A stretch of DNA of 64,000 bases from positions 6,138,001 through 6,202,000 of the forward strand of contig NW_025408671.1 in the NCBI RefSeq assembly GCF_020360975.1. Direction: 5' to 3'. Origin of the DNA: Hirsutella rhossiliensis (taxonomy: Eukaryota; Ascomycota; Sordariomycetes; Hypocreales; Ophiocordycipitaceae). The translations under genes and the position numbers were made by a program. Below are positions 20,401 to 33,420 of this stretch, in pieces. Every line of letters starts with the position of its first letter. Positions within the stretch are counted from its first letter, which is position 1. The notes under the pieces were generated by a model. It was not told the origin of the DNA. It worked only from the letters and a program-made list of their open reading frames with translations, and searched no databases.

Positions 20401-23400
20401 TATAGGAAAGCCCTTAAATTATTTATAGATTACTTTAAGTCTTTCTTACGTTAGCTACTTTCCTTTCTATATACTTAAGAATTTTCCTATTAAGTATTCT
20501 AGGTAGGGTCTAAGCTATATCTTATCTTTAACGGTATTCTATTTAGTCTTCTTTTAGTTAGGGTCCCCTTTTAGCGTCGAGCCGTTTAATAAAGTATCGT
20601 TAATAGGGTTAATCTTATTTACTTTTTTTTTAAAGAGAGTACTAACTCTTAGATTATATAATCTAATAGGTCGTTTCCTCTTTATCTTAACTTTAACCTT
20701 CTAAATCTTTCGGAACTTCTTTCTAGCTTTAATAATATTTTTCTTAAATTCTCTTATAGCCTCTATAACTATAACTTTAATAATCTCTTTTACTATCTTA
20801 GATCTAATAGCTAGAATCGCCTTATCTCCTTTATCTATAATTAATTACTATTATACTAGTACTATTAAGGGCTTATTTACGCTAGCGTAGGCTAGGTTAG
20901 GGACTTAGTTAGCACCCCCTCTATAACTAAGGATCTTACTTCCTAGTAAGAGAATCTCGGCTATTAGGGTGTCTATAAGGGTTTCTCTCTATAATTATTA
21001 AGTAGCTCCTAGGTTATCTTCTTTAACTTCTATTACTAAAGCCTAAAAGGATTTTCTTAGGAGCTAGGTAGCTATTTCCTATATAGCTTCCTTAAGCTTT
21101 AGTCTTTTATATATATCTTTATTAACTATTAAGGTCGTAGCTTAAAAGGATTTTACTATATTAACCTTATCCGGAAGCTCTTATTTAATAGCTCCTACCG
21201 CTAGTAACTACCTAGATAGTACCGATTTAATATTTAACCTATATATCCCTATTCCTTAAGAAATAATTAAATAATATACGCGCGGCTCTAATAAATAGTA
21301 TACCTAGGATAAAGGGGACTAAGACTCCGTCTAGCGTAATATAAAAACGGATTAGTATCTAGGCTATGCCTAGATAAAGATTAGTCTCTACCTCCCTAAC
21401 TATATCTATAGGGGACCTAGTATACGCCGTTATTAATACTCTTATTAGTAGGATTTTAAGCCTATATATATTTACGTATCTTTTAGTAATAAGGTTTCCT
21501 TTAGACCTAGTATTAATTAAAGTGCTTAGAACTTTAGCTTTCTAGCTACTAAGTTATACTTAAATATAGGGTAGGTCTTATATATACTTAAGCGAGTAGA
21601 AAGGTATAAGGACCGTGTTTATATATATTATAGGAATCGCTATAAGGTCCTTTAAAGTTATCTCTTAGTATCTTATTAAGAGTACTACTTCCTATATAAT
21701 AAATTTGTTTTTCTTTAGTCTTATTACCTCTAGAGTTTATTAATTAAATAATCCTTAGGCTATTTATATTATACTAATTATATTAGTTATAAACCTAACT
21801 TCCTTTAGTACTTATTAGACTTTAAGGTACTTATAATCCGATTCTTTAAAAGTAAGGTAAGTACGCTTAATTAGTTCGACCTAGTATTCTTTGTCTTATT
21901 CTTTAACTTATACTAAAGCTACCGCGAGTTTTCCTTATAGATATTTAAGGAGGAGTAAACTACTCTCTATATTATCTTTAGCTACTTTTATAACCGTTAT
22001 CGTAGCTCTATAAGGTCTTATATTACTCTCTACCTTTTCTAGGGTCTAGAATTTAGTATTTTCTATACCTTAGGCTATATCTACGTATCTTATACTAAGT
22101 ATCTCGCTTAGTTAGGGAATAAAGTTAATTAGGTAATTTAAAGGGATCGGGATTCTTTTATATATAATTTCTCTAACGATTTTATCTATAAGTCTATTAA
22201 ACTTCTTATCTAGATCTACTTTATATTTATAGTATATAGGGATAATCTTTAGGCTAGTTTTTACTATTTTTATTATCTTAATTTCCTTTACGTCCTCTTT
22301 AACTCTTTATCTTTTCCTTTTATAAGTATTAATCCTTATTATAGTTATATAGATTATCTAATTATATATATCGCTTTATTATATATTATTTATAATTATA
22401 ATAACCGATATCCTTCTTACTTCTTTTCTTATATTGCTTATTTCTAGATTCCTTAGCTTCTACTTATATAGGCTTTTATATCTCTAAAACTAGTCTATAA
22501 AACTAGATTCTCTTTTACTAGTAGCCTAATTTAAGTAAGATAGTATAACTATAGCTTTAACCTATTTTATAAGTAGTAATATAAAGGAGTCTAGCTATAT
22601 ATCTACCTAGTATATAATAAGCCTTTAAATATATATACTTATTTAAGAAAACCTATTAGTAAGTACTAAGGGAATTACGCTTTTATTATTTTTTCTTTTA
22701 AGGTAAAGAGTCCTATTTACTACTTCGTATATTATAAATCCGATCTTATAGTCCTAAGAGTATACCTCGTACTTATTAAGGTAGTATCTTTCTTTACTAT
22801 AATAAAAGTATCTCCTAGGCCGGTTAAAAGTATTAACTTAAAACTATATATATTAATTAAATAGGTAGTAAAATCCGATAGTATTTACGCTACCTCCTTA
22901 TCTATAACTTAAAGAGTAGCCTTTACTACTAACGCGTCTTTATTCCTTATTAAGCTAGTAAAATATCTACTCTTACTAGCGAGTAAGGTTAATCTTTATA
23001 TCTTTAAAGGCTTTTATTAAGTCTAAGATCTCCTTTACGGGCTATCTAGGTTTCTTGTCTATTTTCTTTAGCTCTTTAGGAAGTTATTCTTTACCCTTAT
23101 TAGATTCGGCTTCTTTTATTACTTTATTAATTTCCTTAAAGAGCTAGTCTTTCTTTAAGTTCTTAAGCTTCTAATTATAGACTTTAGATACTATATCTTA
23201 TTACTTAACGTCTTAGTAAGGTACTAAGTAGTTATTAATTATATAGATAAGGCTTTTATATAAGAGTTTTAAGATAACTTTAGATATCTTCCTATTTCTC
23301 TTTATAATATTAATAATAAGCTCCTTTAGTATTATATAGTAAATAAAGTATAACTAAACTATAGATTCTTCCTAGCTATTAAGTTATACCTTACGCTATA

Positions 23401-24400
23401 AGTATAAGTAAAGACTAAGCTATTTTATAACTTCCGTAATAGTCTTAAGCTTTTTAGTATTATAATAGTTTAAGCGGTCGTTAGTAGTTTCTAGTTATTT
23501 AATATTATATATATAGTATTATTAAAGGAGTCTCTTCTTTACATCTTTTTAGGTAAGTCCGTTTATAAGAAATTTAATAGTAAGGGCTTATATAGAGGAG
23601 ATATAGACTTCGAGCTAGTCTATTTTATCCTTATTATAGATATAGTTAATGCGTATCTCCTATTTAAACTTCTTAAGGAATTTAGTTACGTTTTTACTAT
23701 TAAATTTACTAATAAGTAGGAGTTATAGTTAGCGGAGTCTTCCTACGAGGTTATCTTAGCTTTTAGTAAGTATATCTCTAAGTCTATTAGTAATCTTATT
23801 AATATCTACCTTAATTTTCTTTATATCGCTAATAGTAGGATTAAATAATCCTTCTTAACGGCTAGCGTTTCTAGATATAGTATACCTATAGATTATAAGG
23901 TTACGAAATTTAGAGTTAGAGTTTTTAGAGTTAAAGGATATCTTATTATAACTATCTTATTACTTACTTTCTTATTTATTAGCGGGAGGTAAGCGTTCTC
24001 TATAAGCTACTACGTAAAGGAGAGCTAAGGTTAAGGTTATTAGGGTATCCTTTATTAGTACCTATATTAGTATTATTAGTACGTATATAAGTAAGAGGTC
24101 TTAGTAGGGTTCTAAAATAGTTTAGATTATACTATCGTCGTTATTTATATCTTTTAAAGTATTATATTAGGATCGTAGTTTCTTAACTAAGTCGCTAGTA
24201 TTAAGGGTTATAGGGCTAATAATAAGAGCTTAGGTTTTTTTAGTATTAGCTTATTACTTTTCCTTTACTACTAGCAAAGGCATTATCTAATTATTTATTT
24301 CCTAGTAAGTCTATCGCCTTATTAGGTCCCTAACTCTAGCTATTAAGGTAGTTATTACTTTAATTATTAAATCCCTAGATTTTATTTTTTCTAAATAGTA
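17400..24400 (-). pseudogene. G2 gag-pol polyprotein remnant
   Basis: Minus-strand landmarks from right to left. A gag-like region (about 22500-24400); reverse transcriptase with FLDNIGIKGP at about 19785-19850, the catalytic FLDD box with Asp changed to Asn by one base; RNase H (about 19000-19450); integrase (about 17500-18500) with TTKRPWEVV, DDLTR and RGPEIKKDFKYILEDIG. The order PR-RT-RH-IN is that of Ty3/gypsy. Dozens of in-frame TAG/TAA codons at Gln/Trp positions make it non-functional. The encoded protein would have copied the element RNA and integrated the cDNA. Confidence 0.85.
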
Positions 24401-24491
24401 CCGTTATCCTTTAAGTATTCTTAGCTTCGTAAAGCTACTTATCGCTATATAAATAGAACGGAATAATAAGTTTACGCCCTAGAAACTAGTT

Positions 24492-24868
24492 TTAACGGGG
24501 TCGAGGGTATATACCTAAAGCACGTATAGTACGTAGCTAAGGATTAGTAGAGCAATTAACTATATAATTATCTAATTATTTAGCCTATATATAGCTTTAA
24601 GGGCTTTAGGTTATAAATATAAGTCTTAGAGATTTCTTTACTTTATACCTCTTTATCTTTATTAGAGTCGCGTAACTAGCGGTATCTACTTTAAAGGGGA
24701 AAAAAATAAAAATTTAAATTAACTATAATTAAAGAAGATACCTAATTAGATAATTAAGGTCTTTATAACGCTTTTAAGTATACTTAGAAGTAAGTTAGAA
24801 GGGGAGTACTAGGGGTCTTATCCCCCTTTAACGGGCTAATATCTATAGGGGTATAATCTTACTTATTA
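24492..24868 (-). repeat. G2 LTR (5' LTR)
   Basis: 377 bp with the same ends and body as 12303-12678; differences are mostly RIP-type transitions. The internal sequence to its left is gag-proximal, so in minus orientation this is the 5' LTR. Confidence 0.85.
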
Positions 24869-25010
24869 AAGTAGCTATTAAGGAGAGTAGGTATAAGAGG
24901 CTATAGTTATACCTAATAGACTTAATAGTTATATATAAGGAAGCCTACTTAACTAATATAACTCCCTTAGCTTAAGGATATTATATAGGCCTAACTTAGG
25001 TATAAGAATA

Positions 25011-26861
25011 AGTTAGCTTACCTACTTAGGGGCATACCTACTTAAAGGCACGTCTTATATAACTAAGATAGTATATTCTAATAGTAATTAAAGCCGCGTT
25101 TCTATATCGCGATACTTAATTATAGTATTTTCCTACTATTTTAGCTACTAGCTTTTATATAAAGCTTTAAAATCCGCCTTTTAATTAGCTATTATAACGG
25201 TAGATAGCTTAAGGGCGCGTTAAAGCTATTTCCTTATCTTAATAACTTATTTAATCCGTATAAACCGGCTATTTAGATCTTAGGCGATTTTTTATTGCTT
25301 TTAAAGCTATAGATAATATAATTAATACTTAAGCTATTATATATATAGCTATACCGTTATAAGCTATATATTCTAATAATTAAAGCTATAGCTAACTTTG
25401 CTAAAAAGTATATAGATTATATAGTTAACTAAACTATGATTTTCGAGCCTCTTAATAAGCCTATAGACTTCCTACGATCGTCTTAGTATTTTAAAGGCAT
25501 CGCTATTATCGATTAAGCTTAAATTCTTTTTCTTCTTTAATAGTAACGGCGTTAACGGCGTAGGTAAGATAAAGCGGCTTATTAATAGCTTTGCTATATT
25601 AACTAGCTAAAGTCCTATCCCTTACTACCCCCCTTTAATATTTTTCTTAGTTAGGCCGGCCTACTAGGCCTAATAATAGTAGTAAAGGAAAAGTGCCTTA
25701 CTAATTAGTACTATATTATTAAGAAAAGCGATTTTTTAGAGTTAACGTTAATAAGTAGCTTTAATCGGCGAAAAGATTAAGATATCGAGAGGTTAAAGGA
25801 TATATAAGGCGTATAAAGGTAGAAAAAGGAGATATATACCGTATAGGAAGCATTTATATATAAAATTATTAGTCTAATAGCTTTTATAGCTATCTATAAT
25901 TAAGAGGATATTACCTTATAGCTAGCTTCTTATTTATAGGATAAAGACCTACTTAAGCTATTAAATCGCGATAAAGTTACTTATTTAGTACTTAAAGAGG
26001 CTATAAAGTCCTAATCCTTTAGAAAGTTAAGTTATTTAAAGAACTATTAGTATTAAAGGTCCTAACCTTTAAAGATTATAAGAGGAGTTAAGGCCCAGCT
26101 AGTAATAGAGACGTATTTTACTATTATAGTTTAATAACGCGACCTAAGCCGCTTCTTAAGCGTCTCCTTTTTCTCTAAGCTCCTTAGTATAAGGCCGTTA
26201 TAGCTAAGGCCTTTAAGGATACCTATCTTATCTATATTAAAGCGTGATTCTAGGGGAATAGCTTATAAAGCTAGGAGCTTAAGTAACTAAAACTGCCCCT
26301 TAATCCGGGTTATAGAAGGGCCGTTAATACGAGTAGAATTAAGAGCTTTACCTTTAATCGTGCTAACCTCTAGATTTTAAGCTAAAAAGCCTACTACCTA
26401 GTATTTTCTAAGTAAGCGGGTATCGCTTATAGCCGTAATAATATAGCTAGCGAATTCCCTTAGCTAGAGATATATTAAGGGGAGCTTAAAGGCGGCTTAG
26501 GTAAGAACTTAATCTTAGAGGTATTTCTCTTACTCTTAGCTAAGCCTTTAATAGTATTTATATACCTATCTCTTTAATTAAGTACCTTTAAAGCGTTTTT
26601 AAAGTATTATCTTTAGAATACCTTACTTTTAACTAGCCTATACCTAACCTATACCGAATTTAATATTAGCTAGAGTGTTCTAAAGCTAATCTTTAGTATA
26701 TTTAGAAAGCTAAGATATTTCTAATTTAAATAATATTTTTTAATAATAATTAAGTATAAGATATATAAGAATTCGCGGTTATAATATATAAGTTAGTCGG
26801 CACGTTAGTATTATAGAGACGTGCCCTTAAGTAGGTATACCTTTAAGTAAGTAAGCTAACT
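25011..26861 (-). mobile_element. Fot1/pogo-type DNA transposon
   Basis: A 1851-bp element with imperfect inverted ends of about 50 bp (AGTTAGCTTACCTACTTAGG... to GGCACGTC), each flanked by TA, the target of Tc1/mariner elements. The size equals the usual 1.9 kb of Fot1 relatives. The transposase remnant is on the minus strand. It sits immediately right of the G2 LTR (142 bp away) and is fully RIPped. Confidence 0.85.
25560..26350 (-). pseudogene. Fot1/pogo transposase remnant
   Basis: The minus-strand translation follows the DDE region of pogo transposases: a stretch around ALTPLIIFKGQDL (Gln read as stop), then LYTPYISF in the place of the family's PPHSTH motif, and later AGLTKKNIKGG corresponding to the conserved LT..NI..GW segment. 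Catalytic residues cannot be placed with certainty because of the mutation load. Many TAA/TAG codons inactivate it. Confidence 0.65.
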
Positions 26862-27915
26862 TATCTTAATGCCCTCTTTTAGCTAGCTATATATAGTTAC
26901 TATACTTATATAAGCTCCTCCCTTATCTTAATAGATAGACTAAGATATATATTATTAAATTTACCTTTTTATACCCTTATTTCTTTTACTATACTCTTAA
27001 GCTACTACTTAAGAGTTATAGGCTAGCTTATATAGCTAGATTATCTTTTACCCGCTAATATTACCTTTAAAGCTATTTATAAGCTATTAACGCTATTATA
27101 ACGCTTAAATCGTAGTATTAAAGTAAAGAACCTAGCTATACTAAGGGGCACTACTAGAAATATATAAATTATATAAACTATATATCCCTTAAAGAAGGAT
27201 ATTACTTATTAAGCTAGAACCCTTAATTTTCCTAAGATAATATTAAAGGAAGTAAGAGGGGATAATTATATTATAAGACTAAAAGAAAGCCTCGATTAAA
27301 CCCTATAAATTAAGGGGATTAAATTATAGGCCTAGACTTATAAGATTTAGGAATATACTAACTTAGATAGGATAAAGGAGCTTAAATAGCTTTAATAGCT
27401 AGACTAGGAGCAATTTATTATTAACCTTAGAGGGAGACCTTCTTAACGAGAAGATAAAACTAAGGCTACGTTCCTTATAAGGCGAATAGGATATAATAAA
27501 CGATACTAAGATATAAAGGACTACTTTTATAACCTCGAGAAAAGGTTCTAGCTATAATTAGATCGCTATAAGGTCTAGTAAAAAACTATAAGAAGGTATA
27601 AGCAATAAGCGTAGAATCGGGTAATCGATAACGTAAGCGGAAATATCGGTCGAAGGAGTATAGGGTAGGATTTCGTCCGGAATTTATAACGAGTATATAA
27701 GGGGCTGAATAATGTATTAAAAGAATAGCGTTGCAAAAGATGCTTGCGAACTTACTTGTTCTATCTACTACTCCCAGGGAAATCCTTCGTCTTTTATAGA
27801 CTATTGCTCGCCTACTAGTAGACTAATTAGTTAGCTTTCTAGCACATTCTATAGTGCTTAAAAAGCTCTATCTATAGTATATCTTCCTAACTTAGTAGAT
27901 GGTCTAATTATAGCG
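26862..27915. other. Decayed coding-like stretch and an unmutated patch
   Basis: From about 27240 to 27690 the plus strand has a charged coding-like frame including FIINLRGRPS, with Gln/Trp-type stops; family unknown. From about 27690 CA and TG return abruptly (GGGGCTGAATAATGTATT) and continue into the LTR that follows. No intact gene. Confidence 0.4.
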
Positions 27916-28283
27916 TGATGGTTAACGTAAGACTATGGGTTCTAGTATAAGTAGTGGATTTAACTAGAATGTTCTATGCCCTACCTATTCTCGTATCGCG
28001 GATATCTTCGGAACCGCTAGGCCAAAATAGGCAATAGGGTATCCGTTCTACTCGTAACTAACTTATGCATTTTATGCATATTTTTATTTATAACGATAGG
28101 CTTATCCTGACCCGCTTTTCCTAGAGGAAGGTATAGTTATCTAGTAGAGGTCTTTGTCTTTTAAGGGTTATTCCCTTAGACTGTATTATAGAGCCTCTTT
28201 TTACTAGCTTATTCTATAAAGCCTCCCTATGCCTGTTATTTCTTTATAATAGTAAAATAGGAATATAAGGGTATATTCTTATA
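27916..28283 (+). mobile_element. LTR of family D, partly unmutated
   Basis: 368 bp starting TGATGGTTAACG and ending TATTCTTATA. The same 368-bp unit, fully RIPped, is at 63028-63395. No matching 5-bp duplication flanks it. Retroelement-like sequence follows on the right, so it may be the 5' LTR of a truncated element. Confidence 0.75.
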
Positions 28284-30400
28284 AAAATCTTAATCGTACT
28301 TAAAGAATTAATTAAGAAAACGATTAGTAAAGAGCTTTAGGGGATAACTCTAATATATAATAGCCTAAGAGAGAAAATTAAGGAATTAAAAAAGTAAGCT
28401 CTACTTTTAAGGGTAAAGGAGAAAAGGCTAATTTATAAGAGATATATAAACTCTATTAATAAAAAAGGTATATAAGACTAGAAAGCATAGGTAGAATAGC
28501 TTAACTAAATTATTATAGATTTATAAGACCTTAAGGTAATATACTTAACGATATAAGAATTAAATAGGATTTTCTTATAGCGGTAGATAAGTTAGACCTA
28601 TATTAGTCTATAATAATAAGGGCTCTTAACTTTTATAGTAAAAGATATAGTAAAGATTAACTTCCTTTAAGGAACCTAATTACTAACTTTAAATAAGAAT
28701 ATACCTATAAGAAGAAGTTATAACTACCTATAAAAAGAAGAAGCGCTAATTAAATCTCTAAGAAAGTAAATACCTAAGCTAAGTACCTTAGCTATAAGTA
28801 GTATATTAATAGCTTAAAAAGCTAGTAGGAGAATTACTACTTACTATAGGTAATATATAATAAGAAACCCTTATTAGGCTAGAAATATAGTAATCTAGCT
28901 AAATAGAATATCGAAAAATAGCTAAAGGACTATTTAAACGAGAAAGTAAAATACCTAGCTTAGACCCTTAATTCCTACCTTAAAGGAAGAGAGCTAGTAG
29001 ATACTATTATTAGTAATAACGGGCTAGGAAAGACTATTATTATAGTTACTCTATCTAAGGTAAATATAGCTATTAAGGGAACGCTATTACTTACTAATAA
29101 ATTAATATATAACTTAGGGGCCGATATTAACCTCTTTAATAACCTAGGATAGTTTTAAGAAGGAACCTTTAAGTAGGGTCCTAATAATAAAGTCTAGGTT
29201 AAAGACTAAGCTTCTAAGGTATAAGGAATAGAAATAGTAGTTATCCTTATAATTAATAATAAAAAGATAACTCTACTAAATACTTACTATAAGGAATAGT
29301 ATTTTCCTATTATAAATAAAGTAGCTATAATATACTCTCTTAATTATATAAGCTAATAAGTAGTATATTAATTATAGATAAAATCCTATATTATAGAGTA
29401 AGAATCGCTCGTTATTTTATATATTATTATATATTAAATAGGCTACTAGTTATCGTATAATTAGGATTCGAAGAAATAGAGCTAGCTTAAAATACTAGCT
29501 AAGACCTCTTTAAGAAAACTAATATAACTAACTACCTTTAAATATAAATATTAGTAGGACTAAGATACTTCTAGCTATACTTAAGGTATTAATAAATTCC
29601 TTAGTCTTAGAGCTATATAGTAGCTTAAATCTAGTCTTAAAAGATTCTTTTATTTAGCTATAATTATCTATATAAGATAGTATATCTACTAATAGATAGG
29701 GATAAAATTATTAACTTTAATACCTTTTCTATATACTAATATACTACTAATAAATTCCGTTAAAAATCCTACCTTATACTCCTTCTTCCCCTTTATTATA
29801 TAGTCTTATATAATTCCTTAATTTTCTAAAATTCTATTATTACTTATATACTTTAAGACTTACTTTATCTTAGAAATACTAATAAGTATCTTTTTAGCTA
29901 AGCTAAGGATAATAGTAAGGATATTTAAAAACTAGCTCTCAGGATACTTTTACTTAGAACCTATAAAAGAGGTTTATATTAATCTAACTAGCTTTAAAGG
30001 TTAATTTATAATAGGAATACTCTTATAGTATAATAAATAAATATTTATAGTTATATAAGTACTTAAGCCGCTAACTAAAAAGGTAAGTAACCTATAGTAT
30101 TACTACCTTAAGTATCTTAGTTTAAGATTACTAGAAAAGCTATTAAAAGCCTACTTAGGTATTATTAAGGGCTAGTATATACTTAATATAGTAGTATAAG
30201 GCCGAATAATTATTTATTTAAAGCTAAGGAGAAAGAAAGAAAACTCTATTTTAGTCGCGATAGTTATTTATCTTCCTTAGTCCCTAGCTCGACCTATATT
30301 TAAGTGCTATTTAGCTTAAGTTTAAGTTAAGCTCTACTTATATATAAGTCTACTTTAGCTTAACTTTAGTATAGTCGCTATAATATAACCTTAGCCTTTT
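28284..30400 (+). mobile_element. Decayed retroelement interior, probably copia-like
   Basis: The plus strand has lysine-rich gag-like translations near 28500-28950, and near 28990-29350 a frame reading DTIISNNGLGKTIIIVTL, placed where a copia protease would be. From 29500 to 30150 another hydrophobic frame resembles a polyprotein linker. Family assignment rests on order after LTR-D and is weak. No intact frame. Confidence 0.4.
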
Positions 30401-33400
30401 ATAGGTATAGCCTATAATACTACCCCCGCTTTCCTTTTTTTATTAGTAGTACTCTTATTCCTTTCTTACTACCTTTTTATTATTACCCTCCCTTTTTTCC
30501 TTAGCGCGCGCGGTTACTTCCTTCCTCCTTATACTCGCCTTATCCCTTTATATACCGCCCTTTTATATACCCGTTCCGCCTTATTCCTCCCTCTTCTATA
30601 TATATACCCCTATACCTTACTAACTATACGCGTGCCCTACCGCGTATAAATACCCCTCTTTTTTCCCCTCTCCTTCTTTCTTTCTTTTTCCTCCTTTAAG
30701 CTTTACTCCTTCTACGCGCGCGCCTTTACTCTACCTAACTTATATCGCCGCGCCGCGCTATATTATAACTACTATAGGCCCTTATACGCCTACTAGCTTC
30801 TCTACTCCGCGTAGCGGTACCCCGCCTCTTAGTACGCTAGGTAACGATACTTTACTACCCTTATACTAGTTAACGCGTCTACCTACGTTTCCTAGTAAGT
30901 ATAGCGCGACTTATAGTACTACTATATAGCGGCTACCCTATCTCGCCTATATAGGCTAAATAATATTACTAAATATCGAGATATAGTATAGTACTTATTA
31001 GAATTAAGCATCGCTATATACTTATAACTACTTTACTTATACTTATATTAAATTATACTACCTTCTTATTTATTACTTTCTCTTAACTTTATTTAATAGG
31101 ACGCTAATATAATAGTAGTATACTAAGGATATAGTCGCTACTACTAACGCCCTCTAAGACTATATATCTTAAAAGACGTTTAATAACTATTAAAGCGACC
31201 CTTATATATATACTTTATTCCCCCTATAACCTTATCCTACTATTTATTTCTAACTATTATTCTAGTATATTAAGCTTACCTATGCTACTATATCTATACG
31301 CTAGGCCTAGATATACTTTAATATCTTAAAGTAATTAAGCGGTAGTTAAAGGGCGTCTATAATTAGTTAAAATTAAGTTAGTATCCTTAGTACGTCCTAT
31401 TATATCTATATCTTATCTTATTATATCCTACCCTTATCCTTATTCTTATCTATCCTTTATCGCTATCTATTTTATATCTATCCCTTATTTATCTTTTATT
31501 ATTTCCCTTTAATACTATAGTTCTTCTTTATCCTTTCCTTATTCTTTAGCGAGCGTCTCTTAACTCTTATCTCCTTTTCCTTTTCTCCCTCCTATCCTTT
31601 ATTTCCCTTTCTTTATCCTTTACTCTCCTTTTAGTCCCTTTTTCTCGCCTCTCCTTTATTATTCTCCTTAACGTTTCCCTACTATCTCTCGAATCCCTCT
31701 AAGGCTTCTATCTCTTAGAAGTTATTTAGCGGGTACTATAATAGGTTTATATACCCTTACTATTTTATAAGTACCTATTACTATCTACCCCTCCCCTTTT
31801 ACTTCTACCGCGCTTACTAGATCTCTTCGATAATATACTTAGGCTAGTTATCCTCCTTAATTACTAGTAGCGGTTAGTAATTATTAACTACCTATCTAGG
31901 TAGTAGGTTCTCTATTACTTAGCGGAGAAATTCTATATAAAGCCTCTTATATACCCTTCTTAGTATATTAAGCTTAACTATATATAGGCTTACTACCTTT
32001 ATTATAGTATACTACTAGTATAGCTAGTTAAGCTTCTTATATAGCTAGTTAGTTATATATTTAGCTATATCTACCTATACTTTATCGCTTACTTTAAACC
32101 TCTTTATAAGGGCTCTCTTTTAGTTCGCCGTTTCCTCTTATTTTACTTACGCTATAATAATAGTAGTTTATAGGAAGTTAGTTACCTCTCTTATCCTTTA
32201 AGCGAGCTCCCTCGCCCCCCTTACTTTTAGCGCTAGCGGCCCCTCTACCCTCGCTATTTAAACTAGCTCGATATTATATCTATATATTATAAAGAACGGG
32301 CTTATACTTATTATTAACGCTATATAGTTATTTAATATAGCTTATATATATAGTAGCTACGCTCCTTAGTTATCCTAGCTATAGTAAATATATACTTAAA
32401 GGTATACTTATACTTTTTAGTTCGCGCGCTTAGTTAACTTATCTATTTATAAGTAGTATACCGAACTTAACTTCCTTTATACTCTTATTTATTTATAGAA
32501 CTCTCTTTAAAAGCTTCTTATTTAGTTTATTCTTTTATTTAATATAATCGACCTTAGTATCTTATAAAAGTAAAAGTAAGCTTAAAGGAACCTTATTATA
32601 TATACTACTACCCTTATTATTAGTATTACTTTAAGCGTTACTATATTTATTAGCTAGTTTATAATTACTTAAAAGTACTTTATATCTTTTACCTTAGTTA
32701 ACGGTAATTTAACTATAAAGTCTATTAATAAGTATATAAACGGTTAGGACGGCAGTAGTAAGGGCCTTAGGAGTCCCTTTTAAAGTTACTTTTATATATA
32801 CCCCCTCCTATATAGTCTATAGTTAATAATAAGCTGCCTTACTATCGCCGACTAGCTAAGCTAAAAGAATTCTTAGTTTAGTATTACTAAGGTCCCCTCT
32901 CTCCTTAAGTATCTTACCGCTATTAAGTTATATATTTACTAAGCTATCTATACTTAAAGTATATCTTATTCCTTAGCCCCCTTTCCTTTACTATACTTTA
33001 GCTTCCTTAGTACCTATAGCCTATCTTAAAAGTATAACTATCTCTTAATATTAATTATATATTCGCTTAGCTATACCTTTAGTTACTATTTTAGTACTAG
33101 CGATCTCCCCCTTTTATATACTACTTAAAATACTACTTAGTATTCCTTATCTTTCCTTAGCGACTTTATCTATTTCTCTTATAACTCTTAGTTATTAAAT
33201 ACTAATATAAGGTTAGCCTATTCCTAAGGTATATTTCGGCCTAAGGGTTAGCTTATTTCTAGGGTATATTTTAGCCTAAGTTTAGGTTAAGTTCTAGTTA
33301 GCTATCGCCCCTATTTACCTCCTCCTTAGGTCGTCTAGCAGGCCCCCCCGCTCCGCCGATATATACTACCGCGCTTACCCCTCCTTTACCTACCTATATA

Positions 33401-33420
33401 TTACGACTATAGTCTAGCAA
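30401..33420 (-). pseudogene. G3: gypsy integrase and 3' region remnant
   Basis: Minus-strand integrase core at about 32000-32900: a VVVDRLTK-like start (now with stops), then RKLSSVYYL*IDKLTKRAN, matching the family's LSTAYHPQTDGQTERVN stretch, and later SISPFFIIY. The rest, 30401-32000, is pyrimidine-rich and probably its 3' part and untranslated sequence. No LTR pair could be found for it. It ends where LTR-like sequence of G4 begins. Confidence 0.65.

Larger units (their letters stand above)
12303..24868 (-). mobile_element. G2: Ty3/gypsy LTR retrotransposon, minus strand
   Basis: Two LTRs of 376-377 bp (12303-12678 and 24492-24868) bound 11.8 kb. In minus orientation gag is at the right, and pol runs left (RT about 19450-20300, integrase about 17500-18500). 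Pol ends near 17400, leaving about 4.7 kb of extra sequence before the 3' LTR. The flanking 5-mers (TAGTT and AAGTA) do not match, so the two LTRs may not come from one insertion. Every reading frame is riddled with TAG/TAA. A second copy lies at 54745-62617 and a third piece at the right edge. Confidence 0.85.
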
